DNA of 64,000 nucleotides from Diprion similis (Eukaryota; Arthropoda; Insecta; Hymenoptera; Diprionidae): positions 14,012,001-14,076,000 of the forward strand of contig NC_060116.1 in the NCBI RefSeq assembly GCF_021155765.1, written 5' to 3'. Below are positions 34,359 to 47,814 of the stretch, piece by piece. Each line of letters opens with the position of its first letter. The first letter of the stretch is position 1. Position numbers and translations under genes: made by a program. The notes beneath the pieces are model-generated. The model had not been told where the DNA came from, ran no database searches, and saw nothing but the letters and a program-made list of their open reading frames with translations.

Positions 34359-37023
34359 TCCGCCTACTAGCTGCGCGCTTTCGGTAATTCAACAGCACGA
34401 CCAAAGGTACTTGTCATATTTATGACAAAGACGTATAAGGTATAATGCCGAGGAGAAGGAGGAACTAACCCTTGTTCATTGGTGGTGCACACACGGCTAT
34501 ACTTATCACAGACAATATAACTACGGCTTCGGGTCATTCCCCGAAAAGGGTCAATTCCGTCCATATAATGCCCTCGATTGTATGAATATGGCCGCATTGT
34601 GTGCTGCGGTTTCAATGTAAATCATTCACGCCAGCGCCGCCCGCTATTCGCCGATTATTTTGCACAGCGTCGTGTATTGTAAGGACATGTGTTTTCCAAC
34701 TTGACGTTATCATAGCCAAAGAATGGAAACCTTACGCGAAGTTAAGCTCGAGCATAACGTCTGTACCTTGCGTAATTTCACCACCCAACAAACAAACAAA
34801 CAATACCCTAAAAATCGGTATAATTAAATAATAGTATATACGAACGCTGGTATTGTACAATGTCATTAAACCGGTATTATTATTAACTATACCGTGCAAA
34901 GCCATAGAGACAAAAAGACGTAAGTAATACTAACTAATTGTACGAAGTAAAAGAGTTTCACCCGTTTTTCTTTCCATCTCTCTCTGTTTAAATTATCAAA
35001 ATAATTTCCTTCAACACACAGCTAAAAAGGAACCCAACAATTTTCCGTTCATTTCTTAACCACGCTCCAAGGTTGATCGTGCCAATTTTTGAGATCATTT
35101 AGACAGAAATGTACCGAGGTATTATAATTGCGTCGGTTCGTTGCTTTCCGCGATATGGTTGTCGGTAGTGATTACGTAGGATCACAAGGGTGTAGTGTAG
35201 TGTCGGAAAGGCTATGTTAGCCGGCAGGTATAACGCTTAGGTATCACCCTGTGAACGTATACATAATACATAGATACGCCCGCTTCATTACCCGCCCTCC
35301 TCATCATTACGGCGTTACACTCGGTGCGAAATGTTGGTATAATAGCATTCGTTCGACGAACGACGAATCGATGAAGATACCATCTCCTCCGATTACAGTT
35401 AACGGTTTATTAGACACGATCGCTGGAAAATCGAGTCAAATCGAATTGTTATATACTTATATATATATATGTATATATTGTTACAGAGGGTGAAATCACC
35501 CGTTTAGCCCCCCTTTTTGTGATCCAGTAGTCCTCGGATCAGATTAGTTGAAAGATTTGTAAAAGAGCTTTCATGTATTGCGAAATGAACAAGTTATTCT
35601 GCGTCAATCAATGTTTCTGTAAAACCAGTCTTGTTTCGGAGTTTTAAGTATAAACAAGTATCATCACCGCAATAAAAGTATTTTCATTGCTCAATATATT
35701 GTTCTCCCAATTTATTATCACTTCTTTCTACTCAACGAACTCTTTTATTTTCCCGAGTTATATATGTATATGCAAAATTAAATACGACAACAATAGGAGA
35801 AGGGAGCGAATATATAGCTTTAAATTTCATTTCCTACAAATCGTTTCTTCACGCGTTTAGAACAATAAATAAATAATTATGTGTCATAGTTTTTCCAACA
35901 AGCTTCCTTACACCATCCTACCGCATCTTTATTGCACCTTTATAACTGCAGTATATATAATACACGAGACAAATATACCCTCCAAGGATTTCAAACAAGC
36001 TGCAAATGTCTTCCACGGCATCTGCAGTGTCATATAATGCAATCTGACTGTATTGACATTTATTCGACATCGAGCTGAAGAATCAGTGCACAAGTGCAAC
36101 GTCACCCTGCTGCTGCTACACAGGACGGGAGTCTAAAAGCCAAGACAATTCTCGTGTGCATATCCGAGAAGAGTTATACGTGTGAAAATAATATACAACG
36201 TCAGACAGGTTGCAGATCTTGCATAATATATATGTATAATATTATACCTTATATTATATAATTTTACAAACCCACATGAGTTAAAAAAAATTTCGATAAA
36301 TTTTTGCCTTTTCTTTTCTTTGTCGCTCGCCATTTCTGTCCAGTTTATGACATATATATATATATATATATATTATATGCACACATACGCAATTTAGATT
36401 GTAGGGTATAAAGTTTCTCAGAAACTATATACCTAATCGTATGTAGCAAGTACATACATACGAGGATCCAGCTGTATACGTATATGAGAATAGCATAGAG
36501 TAACGTGCATGCATTATACATGACGCAGAGGTATATAATAATTCGGTACAATATGTGTAATACATGTAGGTACGTAGGTATATATTGTACGTTGACAGGA
36601 ACGAAAAGTAGCAGGAGCATCGACGAAAGGAAAACTTTTATCGTTCTTTGAGGGAATTTAACAGCTGAGTGGAGATTTTTGTCCCTGGAGGGTATAACAA
36701 TCGCGTTACACAATGTGTATAATACATATTTAGAAATATTATAAATATATACGTATAATACACGTAAGTATAAGAGGGAATACACGCGGCGGTTGCGCAA
36801 GAACATAAGTACATAGCCGTGTATTTTATTTTATTTACTTTTATTGCGTACATACATCAAATTTTTTTTTTTTTTTTTTTGTCTCCTTTTTTTTCTTGCT
36901 ACCTACTCAGACCACCGGGAGTTGCGGTATTTTTACGATGTTTCCTCGCGATAAATTTTTCATATATACCGTGGAGATGATGAAAGAAAAAATAAAAAAA
37001 ATTAAAAAAAAAGTTCTCGGTTG

Positions 37024-37057
<34 letters not shown>

Positions 37058-37147
37058 AAAAAGTCGGAAAGAAAAAGAAAAAGAAGAACATGACGAAGAA
37101 ATTTATACAGAAATTGAACGAAAATCGAACGATCCGTGCCTGTGATC

Positions 37148-37178
<31 letters not shown>

Positions 37179-38004
37179 CAGCAAAAAAAAAAATTGTTGC
37201 GCTTGGCCGTGTTAAACGAAATCCTTGAGGGGGGGGGGCTTTCCCTGTTATGTTTCACTGAGTTAATACACGAACGTAATCAGTGAACCCCCGCTTAATT
37301 CGGATAAAACGTCGATCGACTTTTGTCACAATTCTGGGCATATTGATACGGCCCTGCCGAGTCTTGTCAAGCGGACTGATCACAATGCGCGTCGTCATAG
37401 CGAGGTAGATAGGTGGTATTAAAACTGGGGTGAAAACCTCGGTGTGCAGCAGCAACATCAGCAGCAATACTAGGTTTCGAGCCGCACACGTCGACGACGG
37501 TTTTAAACCTGCTGCGATAACGACGATAACACTCGCAGCGTTGACAAACCGAACGCGATAAAGCTTCCGATGAATTTAATAATATAACCGGATAATAATA
37601 CAACACGCTCGTGCGAAAATATTACCTCCGCATAGCAAGTTTTAATACATCAAATACATTGTACGTAAATCCTGAATCTCTGCTGCGATAACGTTGATGC
37701 AATTTTTTTTTCTCTCTTTTGCTTCAATGATACAGTTTTCTTTTTGTATTATGAAAAAAAAAAACAGAAAATAAAAAAAAAAAACTTCTGTACAATCGTC
37801 GATACGAGTAAGAATAAATTTTTTCTCTTGGTTATATTGCAGAATTTATTTTCTTTAAAAAGTTTCGCGGTAAAAAAAAATATTCAAATCATTTCAACCG
37901 ACAAATTATACCATATAGTATGAAAAAAAATATTTGCTGACAGATATAATTATAAATCTGAGGTAAAAAATTTTTCAAAAAAATTGCCTGTACACTGAAA
38001 ATCA

Positions 38005-38024
38005 CCCCCCCCCCCCCCCCCCCC
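38005..38024. repeat. Poly(C) run of 20
   Basis: Uninterrupted run of 20 C, rare in an AT-rich genome and likely to vary between reads. Confidence 0.9.
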
Positions 38025-38240
38025 TAATACAATTTATTTTTCGTCAGCTGTTATCCACTGTAACGATATTTTTCATCTTTTTTTTTTCAAAAGATTTTCA
38101 GGATAATAAATATACCGACAACAGTGGCTCGTCAATTGACAAAGAAACCTTTCCTACTTATATTCTTTCTAATCAGTGTGAGGACAGACGTGCATACGTA
38201 CGTATACGTTAAACGGATATACATATGCCAACCGACCAAC

Positions 38241-38319
<79 letters not shown>

Positions 38320-38350
38320 CCTACCTACCTACCTACCTACCTACCTACCT
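38241..38350. repeat. Compound (CTAT)19-(CTAC)8 microsatellite
   Basis: Nineteen perfect CTAT units pass directly into about eight and a half CTAC units. Confidence 0.95.
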
Positions 38351-40161
38351 CCGCTATACCCCAAAGGGTAGGTGGTAGGTATACACGGCACAAGAGATTC
38401 CTGGCCGGTTATTCGACGTCGACCAGACGGTGTACGTCATCGGCAAGGAATGCGCCGTCTAGCGTTAACGTATACCCAGCTTGTCGACGAGCTGAATGAG
38501 TTTACGCCGTTCCGCTGCTCTAACGCTAATTTTCTTCATCGCCACTGCGAAGAAGGCAGTTGTATGTATGTACGTACGTTGTTATTATAGGTATACATTA
38601 TACACTGTGTTATAATATTCGTTAGCATTCGACACATGCAGACCTTATAGAATAATAAGCGAGTTACAATTACACGCTAGGTGAACAGTAATCGCTTGTT
38701 CAACGCTTTCCCCGTCCCCGGTTCTTTTCCTTGCCGATCTGCAGTTCGCAGCGAATTCTTTTCGATGCACTTTCAATTGGAAATTTACTACGACGTTACA
38801 GGTCAGCGGCCGGATATCGCAGTTGTGTATATAATTAAAACATAGGTAGGTAACCTGATGATTCGTTCGGAATTTTTTAATTCGTAAGTTATATGTTTCG
38901 ACGAAATATTGACACGTAATTAGGTATTTGAATGAGAAATTCCATTAGGTTCGTGGGATAGAATATATGTCGTATTTTTTCTTTTTTTTCAATTCAATGT
39001 TCATTAAAGAAGGTATGTAGCAGTTTGAAATTGACGCGTGACGCGTGACGTCACGACAAGTGAACAAAACGTGTTCAAGTCCTTTAAATATAAATTCAAC
39101 AAAACATGTATATAACATGATTGCATAATGGGACAGAAGCATAAGCAGAAGCGTAAGCATAAACAGCATTGAAAAGCTGACCAGAAAAAGAATTTCTTTG
39201 GAAAAGTAAGAAAAACTTGTTTCACATTCATCATGATCATCGTCATCCGCATGTACGAGTATAGAGGCAAATCTGATGGATCACACGACGCGTTGTTGAA
39301 GTACGTAGCGAAGTGAAAGAGATTCTTAAAACTTGATATCTGGCTAATGTCTGCATGTGCAGTGGCACCACTTGATCGTTGAAAGAGATAGCTTCAGGCC
39401 ACTGGGCATACATTATCGTCATGTGTATACCTAATCAAGTACACGGAGGGCTTATCCAAATGGGTTGATTGTTGCGCTTCGCCTCCGTTATTAAAGAATA
39501 TAAACGAAAATCCACTCAAATGATATGGGGAAAAGAAGGAAGAAAAGAAAGAAAAGAATAATAAAAATTAGACGAAACGATTTTGTAACAATCTGATAAA
39601 GTATAGGGTAAATTTACTTATGTGATTTAAGTTAATGGCGTTGTCAAAAATTGTCTAAAATTTGGTAAACCATGTTAAAAATCAAACATTTAAAATATGA
39701 ATATTTTTTAAAAGTCAACTCCTTGAAAATCGTTCTAAAATAGCAAAATAATATCTCCTCGGTGTTTCGCTACGTTAGTTAACGTTACTCACTTCAACCT
39801 CGCATTTATTAGCCGAATATTTTTCTTCTCTGTAAGTTCTCTGTAATAACATCGTTTACGTATGATGAAAAAAAATAAAAAAGAAAAAATATTACAGTAG
39901 TCTTGTGGTCAGAAATAAAAAACAACCTTAGATAAGAGAACGTTTATAGAAAAGAGAACCGTTTTTTTTTTTTTTTTTTTTTTTGGTTTTTTTTTCTTCC
40001 TTTTTTGTTCTTCCTTCTTCACTTCCGTACAGTGTATACGAAGAAGTGGCAGGCTGAAAGTAGGTATCATGATACCGTGCACGAGGCGTATGCCGAGACG
40101 AGTCTGGATTTAGCTTACAGCTGATCGTTCGACGATCAGAACAGACGCGGTTAACGCGTAC

Positions 40162-40204
40162 GTACATACATACATACATACATACATAAATACATACATA
40201 CATA
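40162..40204. repeat. (CATA)n microsatellite
   Basis: About ten CATA units with one interruption (aaat). Confidence 0.9.
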
Positions 40205-41152
40205 GAGGGATAAACACTGGCCACGTATAACACATAAAAGCTCCCCCAGATGTATAAAATCTGCGGTGTATTGTATAAGCCAGGATTATAATCCAAGGGA
40301 GTCCTCAAACGTAAGGGCGTAAAGAATGAATGAATAAGTGGAATCAATGAATGAGCGTCGAATGAATGAAAATTAGGTATAATTTTCGAACATTGAAATA
40401 TGTAGTATAACAACGTCTACGTAATGCATATCGTCAAAATTTTTCTATACGTATAATTATATTAATTCTTGCTATAGTGTAAATGATAATATGTAAAAGA
40501 TCTGAGCGAAGAATATAAATAAATAAACTAGAAAAAAAAAGATCCATAGGTGGCGAAACGTGAAGCAAGTTTGAAAGGGTGTCCACCAGTTGCAAACGTG
40601 AGAGTTGATTAATTACCTGAGCACGCGAACACACGGTGGATAAAAAGAAAAAAAAAAACGAAACGGAAACGAAATAATAAAAGAAAGAAAAGAATTCGAC
40701 GAGTTTACAAAATACGAACGGAGAAGTGATTCGCTGATAAAAAGTAAAAAATGTAATTTCTCTAATCTCGATAAGAATATTAAAAAGAAAAAAAAACATT
40801 TCTTTAGCCATATTCGATAAAATTCGCGAAATTCTTTCTCCGTCGTGTGACGAAGGAGAATAAAAAAAATAAAGAAAAAAGAAAGAAAGAAAGAGAGAGA
40901 AAAGAAAAAAAAAAAACGTTAATGCCTACGGACAGAAAAATCACCGTATGTGACTGATAATCCAATTTTGCGAGCAAAAGAAAGGAAATTTTTCAGTGAT
41001 TCAACAGCCCGCAGCAATTCGGATATCCCTCCTCTATCCCACCTATCTATTCGTCCATGTATCCATCTATCTATCTATCTACCGGTCTATTTTTACCCTG
41101 CGGGGCAGACGCAGGCTTAAATTCTATTTGCGGCACCACGCGGTGCACATAC

Positions 41153-41214
41153 GCCTCTCTCTCTCTCTCTCCCTCTCTTTCTCTCTCTCCCTCTCTCTCT
41201 CTCTCCCTCTCCGT
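41153..41214. repeat. (CT)n-rich tract
   Basis: Imperfect CT dinucleotide tract with CCCT interruptions. Confidence 0.85.
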
Positions 41215-41431
41215 CTTGTGTTAAGGCGGAAAGCACTGCAAGCAGACAGCCAAGCAAGGGCGCCTGTTCGTCGTTGATAAGCCACGAACGAAGGGCGGAG
41301 GGCGCGAGACGCCGCCGCGACGCCGAGAGAAGAGGGAAGAGGAAGAAGAAGAAGAAGAAGAAGAGAGGACAGCATTCATGCGTAGCTGGGAAGTATTACT
41401 TACTTACACACAACGTGGAAGAAAGATATGT

Positions 41432-41433
<2 letters not shown>

Positions 41434-41491
<58 letters not shown>
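41434..41491. repeat. (TA)n microsatellite
   Basis: Perfect TA run of about 29 units followed by a short TG/TACG tail. Confidence 0.95.
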
Positions 41492-41497
<6 letters not shown>

Positions 41498-42314
41498 ATA
41501 CGTATACACACGCGCATATGCGTATGTGCGTATAAACGAACGCGTGAAATTTACGGAAAGACCTCGCGAGGCTCGCGCTCGTCATGAACAATGCCATGCA
41601 CAGCTGGCAGCCTGCTAAGGGGAAAAAGGAGGACGAGGATGAGGATGACGAGGAGGAGGAGGAGGAGAAGAGTTGAGGAGTTCAAAGCTCGGTGTGGAAA
41701 AGAGAGAATACGTGTAATACATGTACGTGGGTATATAGATGTCGACGAGTTTGTCAGGCATTCAAAAGCATTCAGGAGCATCGACTCATCTCCCACCGAA
41801 TTCGCCGAGCCATCGTGTGCAATTATATAATAATAAGAGAACAATCAAATCTATCGCAAAAACTGACGGTCCGCCCTTTTTCTTCTTCTTCTTGTAGTCT
41901 CGACAATTATTTCGGCTATTAGCACTTCGGCTAATTTATTCATCTAGAGCACCGACTATTAGAGATAGAAACGATCGTCGATCAGCTGCTAATTCGTGTA
42001 ACATTTTGTCATATCATACCATCTTAATAACCTGTACATATACAAATTATCAATAAAAATTTATACTTTTATTACTGCACTGATTGACAACTGCGAATCT
42101 TTTGTCGATAATTCATATTTTATTAATGAAAGATAAGTATATGTGGGTATGCGTAATACAGAAGGTGTAATCGTATCGTCAATCGATAGTACAAGAGAAG
42201 TACGTTTATGTAAAAAAAGGCAACAAAAAAAATGTCACCAACAACGCAACAAGTCGAATTAGAGGGTTATTATTTTTACGTTATTATTTTTCACTCTTTT
42301 TTTCTACACCGGTT

Positions 42315-42318
<4 letters not shown>

Positions 42319-42355
<37 letters not shown>
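42319..42355. repeat. (CT)n microsatellite
   Basis: Uninterrupted CT run of about 18 units, roughly 90 bp to the left of the inverted-repeat element. Confidence 0.9.
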
Positions 42356-42357
<2 letters not shown>

Positions 42358-42440
42358 CTCTCTTTCTCTTTTTATTTTACCACACGTTTCAACAGTTTTG
42401 TGCTTTTGCTCGTTATACCACAGAAATGTATGGGTATGTT

Positions 42441-42965
42441 ATATACATGGGGCATTCGAAGTGAAATCGGAGAGTCATTTGCCTCATGTCTCCAGATCCT
42501 TGCATAACATTTTTTTCGCACTGATTCCGCTTCAAAAGAAGCGTAATTTTTTAAAAGAATTTTCTCGCTATCCCTTCTGGTGGCGCGACGATCGAATCGT
42601 TTTTGTGTAAAAAAGGGATAACTGAAGACACCATTTTTAAACTTCTGTAATTTTTTCCACAGATTCTGGGCAAAAAATAAGTAATATCTATCATAATTAG
42701 AAAATGGGTTGCGGCTGCCATAGATTTTGTTCAAAATTGCAGAATTTAAAAAAATAGTGTTTTTTTTTGTTATCCTTTCTTTACAAAAAAAAAAAAGAAA
42801 AAAACGAGCGTCGCTCCACTTGAAAAAGTAGCGAGAAAATTCTTTTAAAAAAAAGTCAGACTTCTTTTGAAGTGGAACCAATGCGAAAAAAAAAAACTTG
42901 ATGCAAAGATCTGACGACATGAGGCAAATGACTCCTCGATTTCACTTGGAATGCCCCATATATAT
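42441..42965. repeat. Long inverted repeat, MITE/foldback-like element
   Basis: About 520 bp with arms of about 240 bp that are reverse complements at high identity. Both ends read ATGGGGCATTC(c/g)AAGTG inward. Further shared blocks are AGTCATTTGCCTCATGTC, CTTCAAAAGAAG, TTTTAAAAGAATTTTCTCGCTA, GCGACG, GGATAAC and TCTGTAATTTT/TCTGCAATTTT. The centre lies near 42700. The flanks are TA-rich (tatatacat / atatatata), so a TA target duplication is possible but cannot be resolved. The ORFs on both strands (182 aa minus, 70 aa plus) follow the arms and are not genes. Confidence 0.85.
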
Positions 42966-45900
42966 ATATACAGATAGGTGGACCACCACGGGTATAACGT
43001 GTAACGTAATTGGCGTTATCCTCACCCCTGCAGTGTCATTCCCACTGTTTGTGAACCAGGCGGCACCGAACACCGGTGCAAATTTGATGGTTTAAAATTT
43101 CCGTCTCCGCACACGGGGACAGGTACTCATCTTCAAATAAACAATACCGTCCAAAAAAAAACAAAAAACAAACAAAAAAAAACAAACAAAAAAAAACAGA
43201 TGAACGAACAAAAACAACCGAAGCGAAATGGGACGCGAGTAATTGTTTGCGTATTGTTTGTGTTATTCGAGGCGATACGTCACACGTGTTGTATGTTGTT
43301 GCAAAAGTGTGAAAGCGGGTTGTAATTCCCGATGAAAATTCAAAAGTAATCGTTTATTATTACGCTAAGACTTTGCAGTGCAACAAAAGAAAGTAGAAAA
43401 AGTTTGCTTGCGGTAAATCGATTATACGTGTATACTGTATAAGTAATCAACTATACACGCGTATCAACAATAAATAAATGCGTGTCGAAGAGAGAATGCA
43501 CGAGATTCCGTTCGATACTGACGTGATGAAAATTTGATATTTAACCTTGTCCGGAAGAACCTTATCCTTTGCGGGGAAATAATAAACGATCGATTAACGA
43601 TTAATCTTGAAAGAGTTTGCCGGAAAGATTGAATTATCGTTTGATTGTACGAAATAGGATATTTCATTTAATGTCATTTAATTTCGTATTTCCGAAAATT
43701 TCCGAAACGCGTGCAGATTGCTCGAACTATAATATATATGTGTAACACGTTACATAGATCAAGCTAAAACTGACGTGGGGTTAGGTTATACTATATGTAC
43801 ATATGTAATTCGTTAAAACTCCGAGGAAATCGTTTCGTTGCATCGTCACTTCCGGTTATAACATATCAACGCATACAAGGGGTGTGCAGACAAATTGCAC
43901 GGGGAATGAAAGGAAGAAACTTTGTCGCAGCCTGCGTCATGTCCGTCGCATATTAAAACACAACGATAAACAAGATGGAGTTAAAAAAAAAATAAAAAAA
44001 ACAACCTCGTGTCGCAAGCTTTGAGAATGGCTAGACAAACGTGGGTAATTCGAATGGACGGCTTTTTTAACGAGAGTCAGGTAAAGCGACGACGACGACG
44101 ACGAAAGGTGTGGGGGGTAGCGGTAGCGGTAACGTGTCGGTAAAAAGCCGGAAACGGAACAAGAGAGGTAAAAAGGAACAAACAATAAACGCAGAGCAAA
44201 GGGGTACAACGAAGCGAAGCAAAACGACGATGAGAAGTGAGGGTAGAAAAAGAAGAGCAGCAGTCGAAAACGGAAAACAGAAATGTATGTACATACAAGT
44301 CCGTATAACACGCGCTGTCACTCGACTATCTGACTGACTGTCAGAGTCAGTGAACGACTTCGGTCGATACAATATAATAGCCTCGAGCGAGCGAGTTTCC
44401 GTTGTTGTTCGATTTTTCTGTTTGTGAACCCAACCTGACACAATCATACACATATACCTCCTGTACATCCTTTAACCTATGCAATACGATAGAATATCGC
44501 TTAGAAATCTGTATACCTACGAGTTAAAAATTATTACAAAGTATATATTTCGCGGAATCAGAAGCTAAATTTTCACCATTTTCACCATTTTCACGGTTCT
44601 CATGGAATGAAAGCGACGCGTCGTTAATTCGCACATTTATTCTGTCGTTTTTCGCCCAAAGTCAAGATCCAGAGTGCAATAATGTTCTCGAAGTCAGAAT
44701 TGAGTGAACCATGCACCGTTTCTTCGGATCGAAACGGCGCTCGACGAAATCGTTTCAAGCACTCTACGATCGACGGCATTAAAGGTAATGTGCAGGGGGT
44801 GGTAGGTAGGTATATACGTACGGATACTTGGAACTGCGAACAACCCCTCGAACTCTGCAAGAGCTGTAAGCAATTGAACACGTTGGTGCTCGAGGCGCGG
44901 GTGTATCGCGATATTATGGTGTAGGGAAACCGCGGGAATGTCGATTTGCTATTGTTGTTATCGAACACCATTGCTCTGCGGTACCTACGGGGTAATAATC
45001 GTACAATCGCAAATGTCATTCATAATTAATCTACCGCCAATCATCGAGTTTAGTCTTCAGGTATAGATATTACATTTTCAAGCTGTGATCGAGCCAATGG
45101 CGTTTTAATGTATAGTATTTCGATGAAAAAACAAGAGAACATAAGGGATGGAAAAAGCGAGTGAAATCAGGGTTCGATCGTACAAGGAAAACCTGAAAAA
45201 CCGGATAAAGTTAGGAAATTTCTAACGTAAGGCTGGAACTTTGAGCCCGAACTTGTTCTTGTACTAACAAGTAACATAAAAAAAAAAGAGGTTGCACTCA
45301 AAAAAATTTCGTTGCACTTAGGGCATTCAGGGTTGTTTAACCCCCTCGTTTCAGCCGTGCTAGGTGCGCATAATATCATAAAGCAATCGCAAAACGAAAC
45401 GAAACGGAACGGAACGGAACCGCATTGCGTGTGAGCATCGTGGGCGAAGGAATTCGTTTCCCGTGGGAGTTTTTCACCCCCGGTTCTGGCCCGTGGCGAG
45501 GGTGTCGAACGAAGCGAGGGGCCCGGAGCTAAATAAACGATCGGGAAAGCTATTTCGCTGTTTCTTGGGACGCCCCTCGACGCCCCCAGTTGTCACTAGA
45601 AAAGTAGTTAAGCTCTCCGCCCCTTCGACCCTGCGTGACAGCGTTTTTGGCCTCGAGTCTAATTTCTAATCTCTTCCGGCGCTTGTAGAGAGAGGGAAAC
45701 AACGCGCGGAGCAACAGGAGCACACGATTTTCTATATTTAGTTCTAATGCTTGACATCGTTAGCGCTTGGAATAGAAAAAAACGTTTGAATCGAAAGTCA
45801 CGAAAAGGGAAAAAACCATCATCCGGAAAGTCTATGGAACTGCAACGTTATTTCCGCCAATAAAACAACGTACGTCGATACCGAAGTGAAAATTTAAAGA

Positions 45901-47768
45901 AAATCCAAATAACACGAGCTCAAGTGCCTGCCAAGAATTTGAGAAAAAGTACAAAATAATGAAACCCCGGCTGATTTTGAATTCCAATTGTAATTAAATC
46001 AAAACCATCGGACTTTAACCTCACTTTGAACGTTCTAATTCTCGTAAAATAAGCACATGTTTTCTAATTTCCTCTGCAGAAAAAAATTCCATAATACGGA
46101 TAAAAACAACGTTTCATTCGCGTTAACTATAATTATTCTTAAAAATAAAATTGCTGTACATTTTTTTCCGAGCGGTGTTTTCCTTCAATCCTAACTTCCG
46201 ATTAACAATAAGACCTTACAACGTGACTCGTTTTTTATCCTCATCCTTATGCGGCAGTGCGGTTCTGCTTTTGGAACAACGGCACGACGGTACGACCGAA
46301 CCTCATAACTTTTCACCCCCGCTAACTTTCAGTGGCCCACAGAGCGCATCAGCAACTCCATCGTACTCCCGCCATTGCACGCATAGGTATTTAATTGAAC
46401 GTGGAACTTGTTAGCCTCGTTGTTTAAGGCAACCTATTGTACCTATAAACGGTTCAAAAGTGGTGCAAAAACTTCCAACTCGTGCGCAACATAACACATA
46501 AACTGCGGCTTTCTGCAGAAATAGGAAGTAAAAATTATTTATACACATGTTCTATTTATCATCATTCGGTTAAAACTCCGCGGGTTCCTCCTGCGTGATA
46601 ACGCTGATAGTCCATGTCCATAAACTGCGTGAAAACCTTTTTTTTTTTTTTTTTCTTGATAAAGATACCGCAGGTTTTATTCTCGCTGAAAATTATTTTG
46701 CCCACTGATATTTTATACATATATACGTGTAGGTTTTTAGTGTTTATAACTTGTACCTGTGTCCTTAAAGGACGAACGATACGAGACGATGCCAGAGTTC
46801 GGTATTGAAATATGATTCAAATTAATGTATATACACGTAATACGCCCACGCACATACGTGTGTGTGTTTATACTATATACCTATAGGAGATACATACATA
46901 ATATGTACGTACATTGTTACACACACGCGGCGTATACACAGAAAGAGAAAAACTTATTTGAAATAACAAATTTTTGTTCGAACCCCCGGCAATCCCCAAC
47001 GTATTTCCCTCACGTTCATCGCAGGAAAATGAGATTTTTCGTTTTACCTCTTTGAGAGAGACATATACGAATTTTTTTTTTTTTTCGGCGTATTTCTGTT
47101 TTTTTTTCCCCCACTCTCTACAGCTTGTCGGTCAAAACCCTCCAGCGATTCGGCGGCACGCTACCTGATTACAAGGAAAGAGATGAAAACAAGCTACGGA
47201 TACGAGGAGAATCGAATCGATACGCAAAAAATTTTTTCAACATGCTGAACCGTAAAGTCAACGATTCTCAATCGAGACTGTATATACCCAAAAATTATTT
47301 CTAAATAATTTGCAACTATTACATAAAACATACAAAGTCGTTTTAATAAATACATTAGTTTTTCATAATTAACAAAAAACATTTGTAAGGTGGTTTAAGA
47401 CGCGCGAAGATCCGATAATTCGAGGTGTGGGTTAAAAATACGAACTCCTCGAGAGTGATTTTACTCGAACAGTAATCATCAGAAACTAAAAAATTAGAGA
47501 CGTAGTCTTGTAATATTAATATTTATAATATTATATAACACGCGGCGTGTATTATACCTACGAATACGAGCATATACAGTAATAAAGCGAGAGATGAAGA
47601 TTGTCAACGTTTCCCGCACCCGCGGAGTCATGATCGCTGGTTCAAAGGTCAGGGCACGCTACGGCGCCCAAGCACAATGACACTTGTTCTGCACCATCGT
47701 CGTGCTCGTTGAGAAGATTTTTCTCATCCCTCCTCGAGCTTCGTCTCCTTTTTCTTCTGCCTCACGCT

Positions 47769-47814
47769 CTCCGTCACTCCGTCACTCCGTCACTCCGTCA
47801 GTCCGTCACTCCGT
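47769..47814. repeat. 8-bp tandem repeat (ACTCCGTC)n
   Basis: Nearly six units of an 8-bp motif, with one unit altered (AGTCCGTC). Confidence 0.85.

Larger units (their letters stand above)
34359..42440. other. Gene-free, microsatellite-rich DNA
   Basis: No exon could be supported. The content is TA-rich tracts, homopolymers (A-run 37152-37179, C-run 38005-38024, T-run about 39963-39984) and tetranucleotide arrays. A GC-richer patch at about 41220-41345 and 41560-41700 reads Leu-rich on the minus strand only because of GAA/GAG repeats. By position it may be the first intron or upstream enhancer region of shotgun. Confidence 0.45.

Noticed and set aside
41124..41375. Minus-strand frame starting with a Leu-rich, signal-like segment, considered as the missing shotgun signal exon
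   Set aside because: The leucines come from a GAA/GAAG repeat read in one frame. No good phase-1 donor follows, and the rest becomes an Arg/Glu run from a CT tract.
41551..41844. Second Leu/Val-rich minus-strand frame considered as a signal or membrane segment
   Set aside because: It comes from the GAG/GAC repeat at 41640-41675. The only nearby donor (GAG|GTCTTT) is weak and in the wrong phase for the exon at 33613.
42372..42920. 182-aa minus-strand ORF
   Set aside because: It lies wholly within the inverted-repeat element and mirrors a plus-strand frame; it is Phe/Lys-rich, with no domain.
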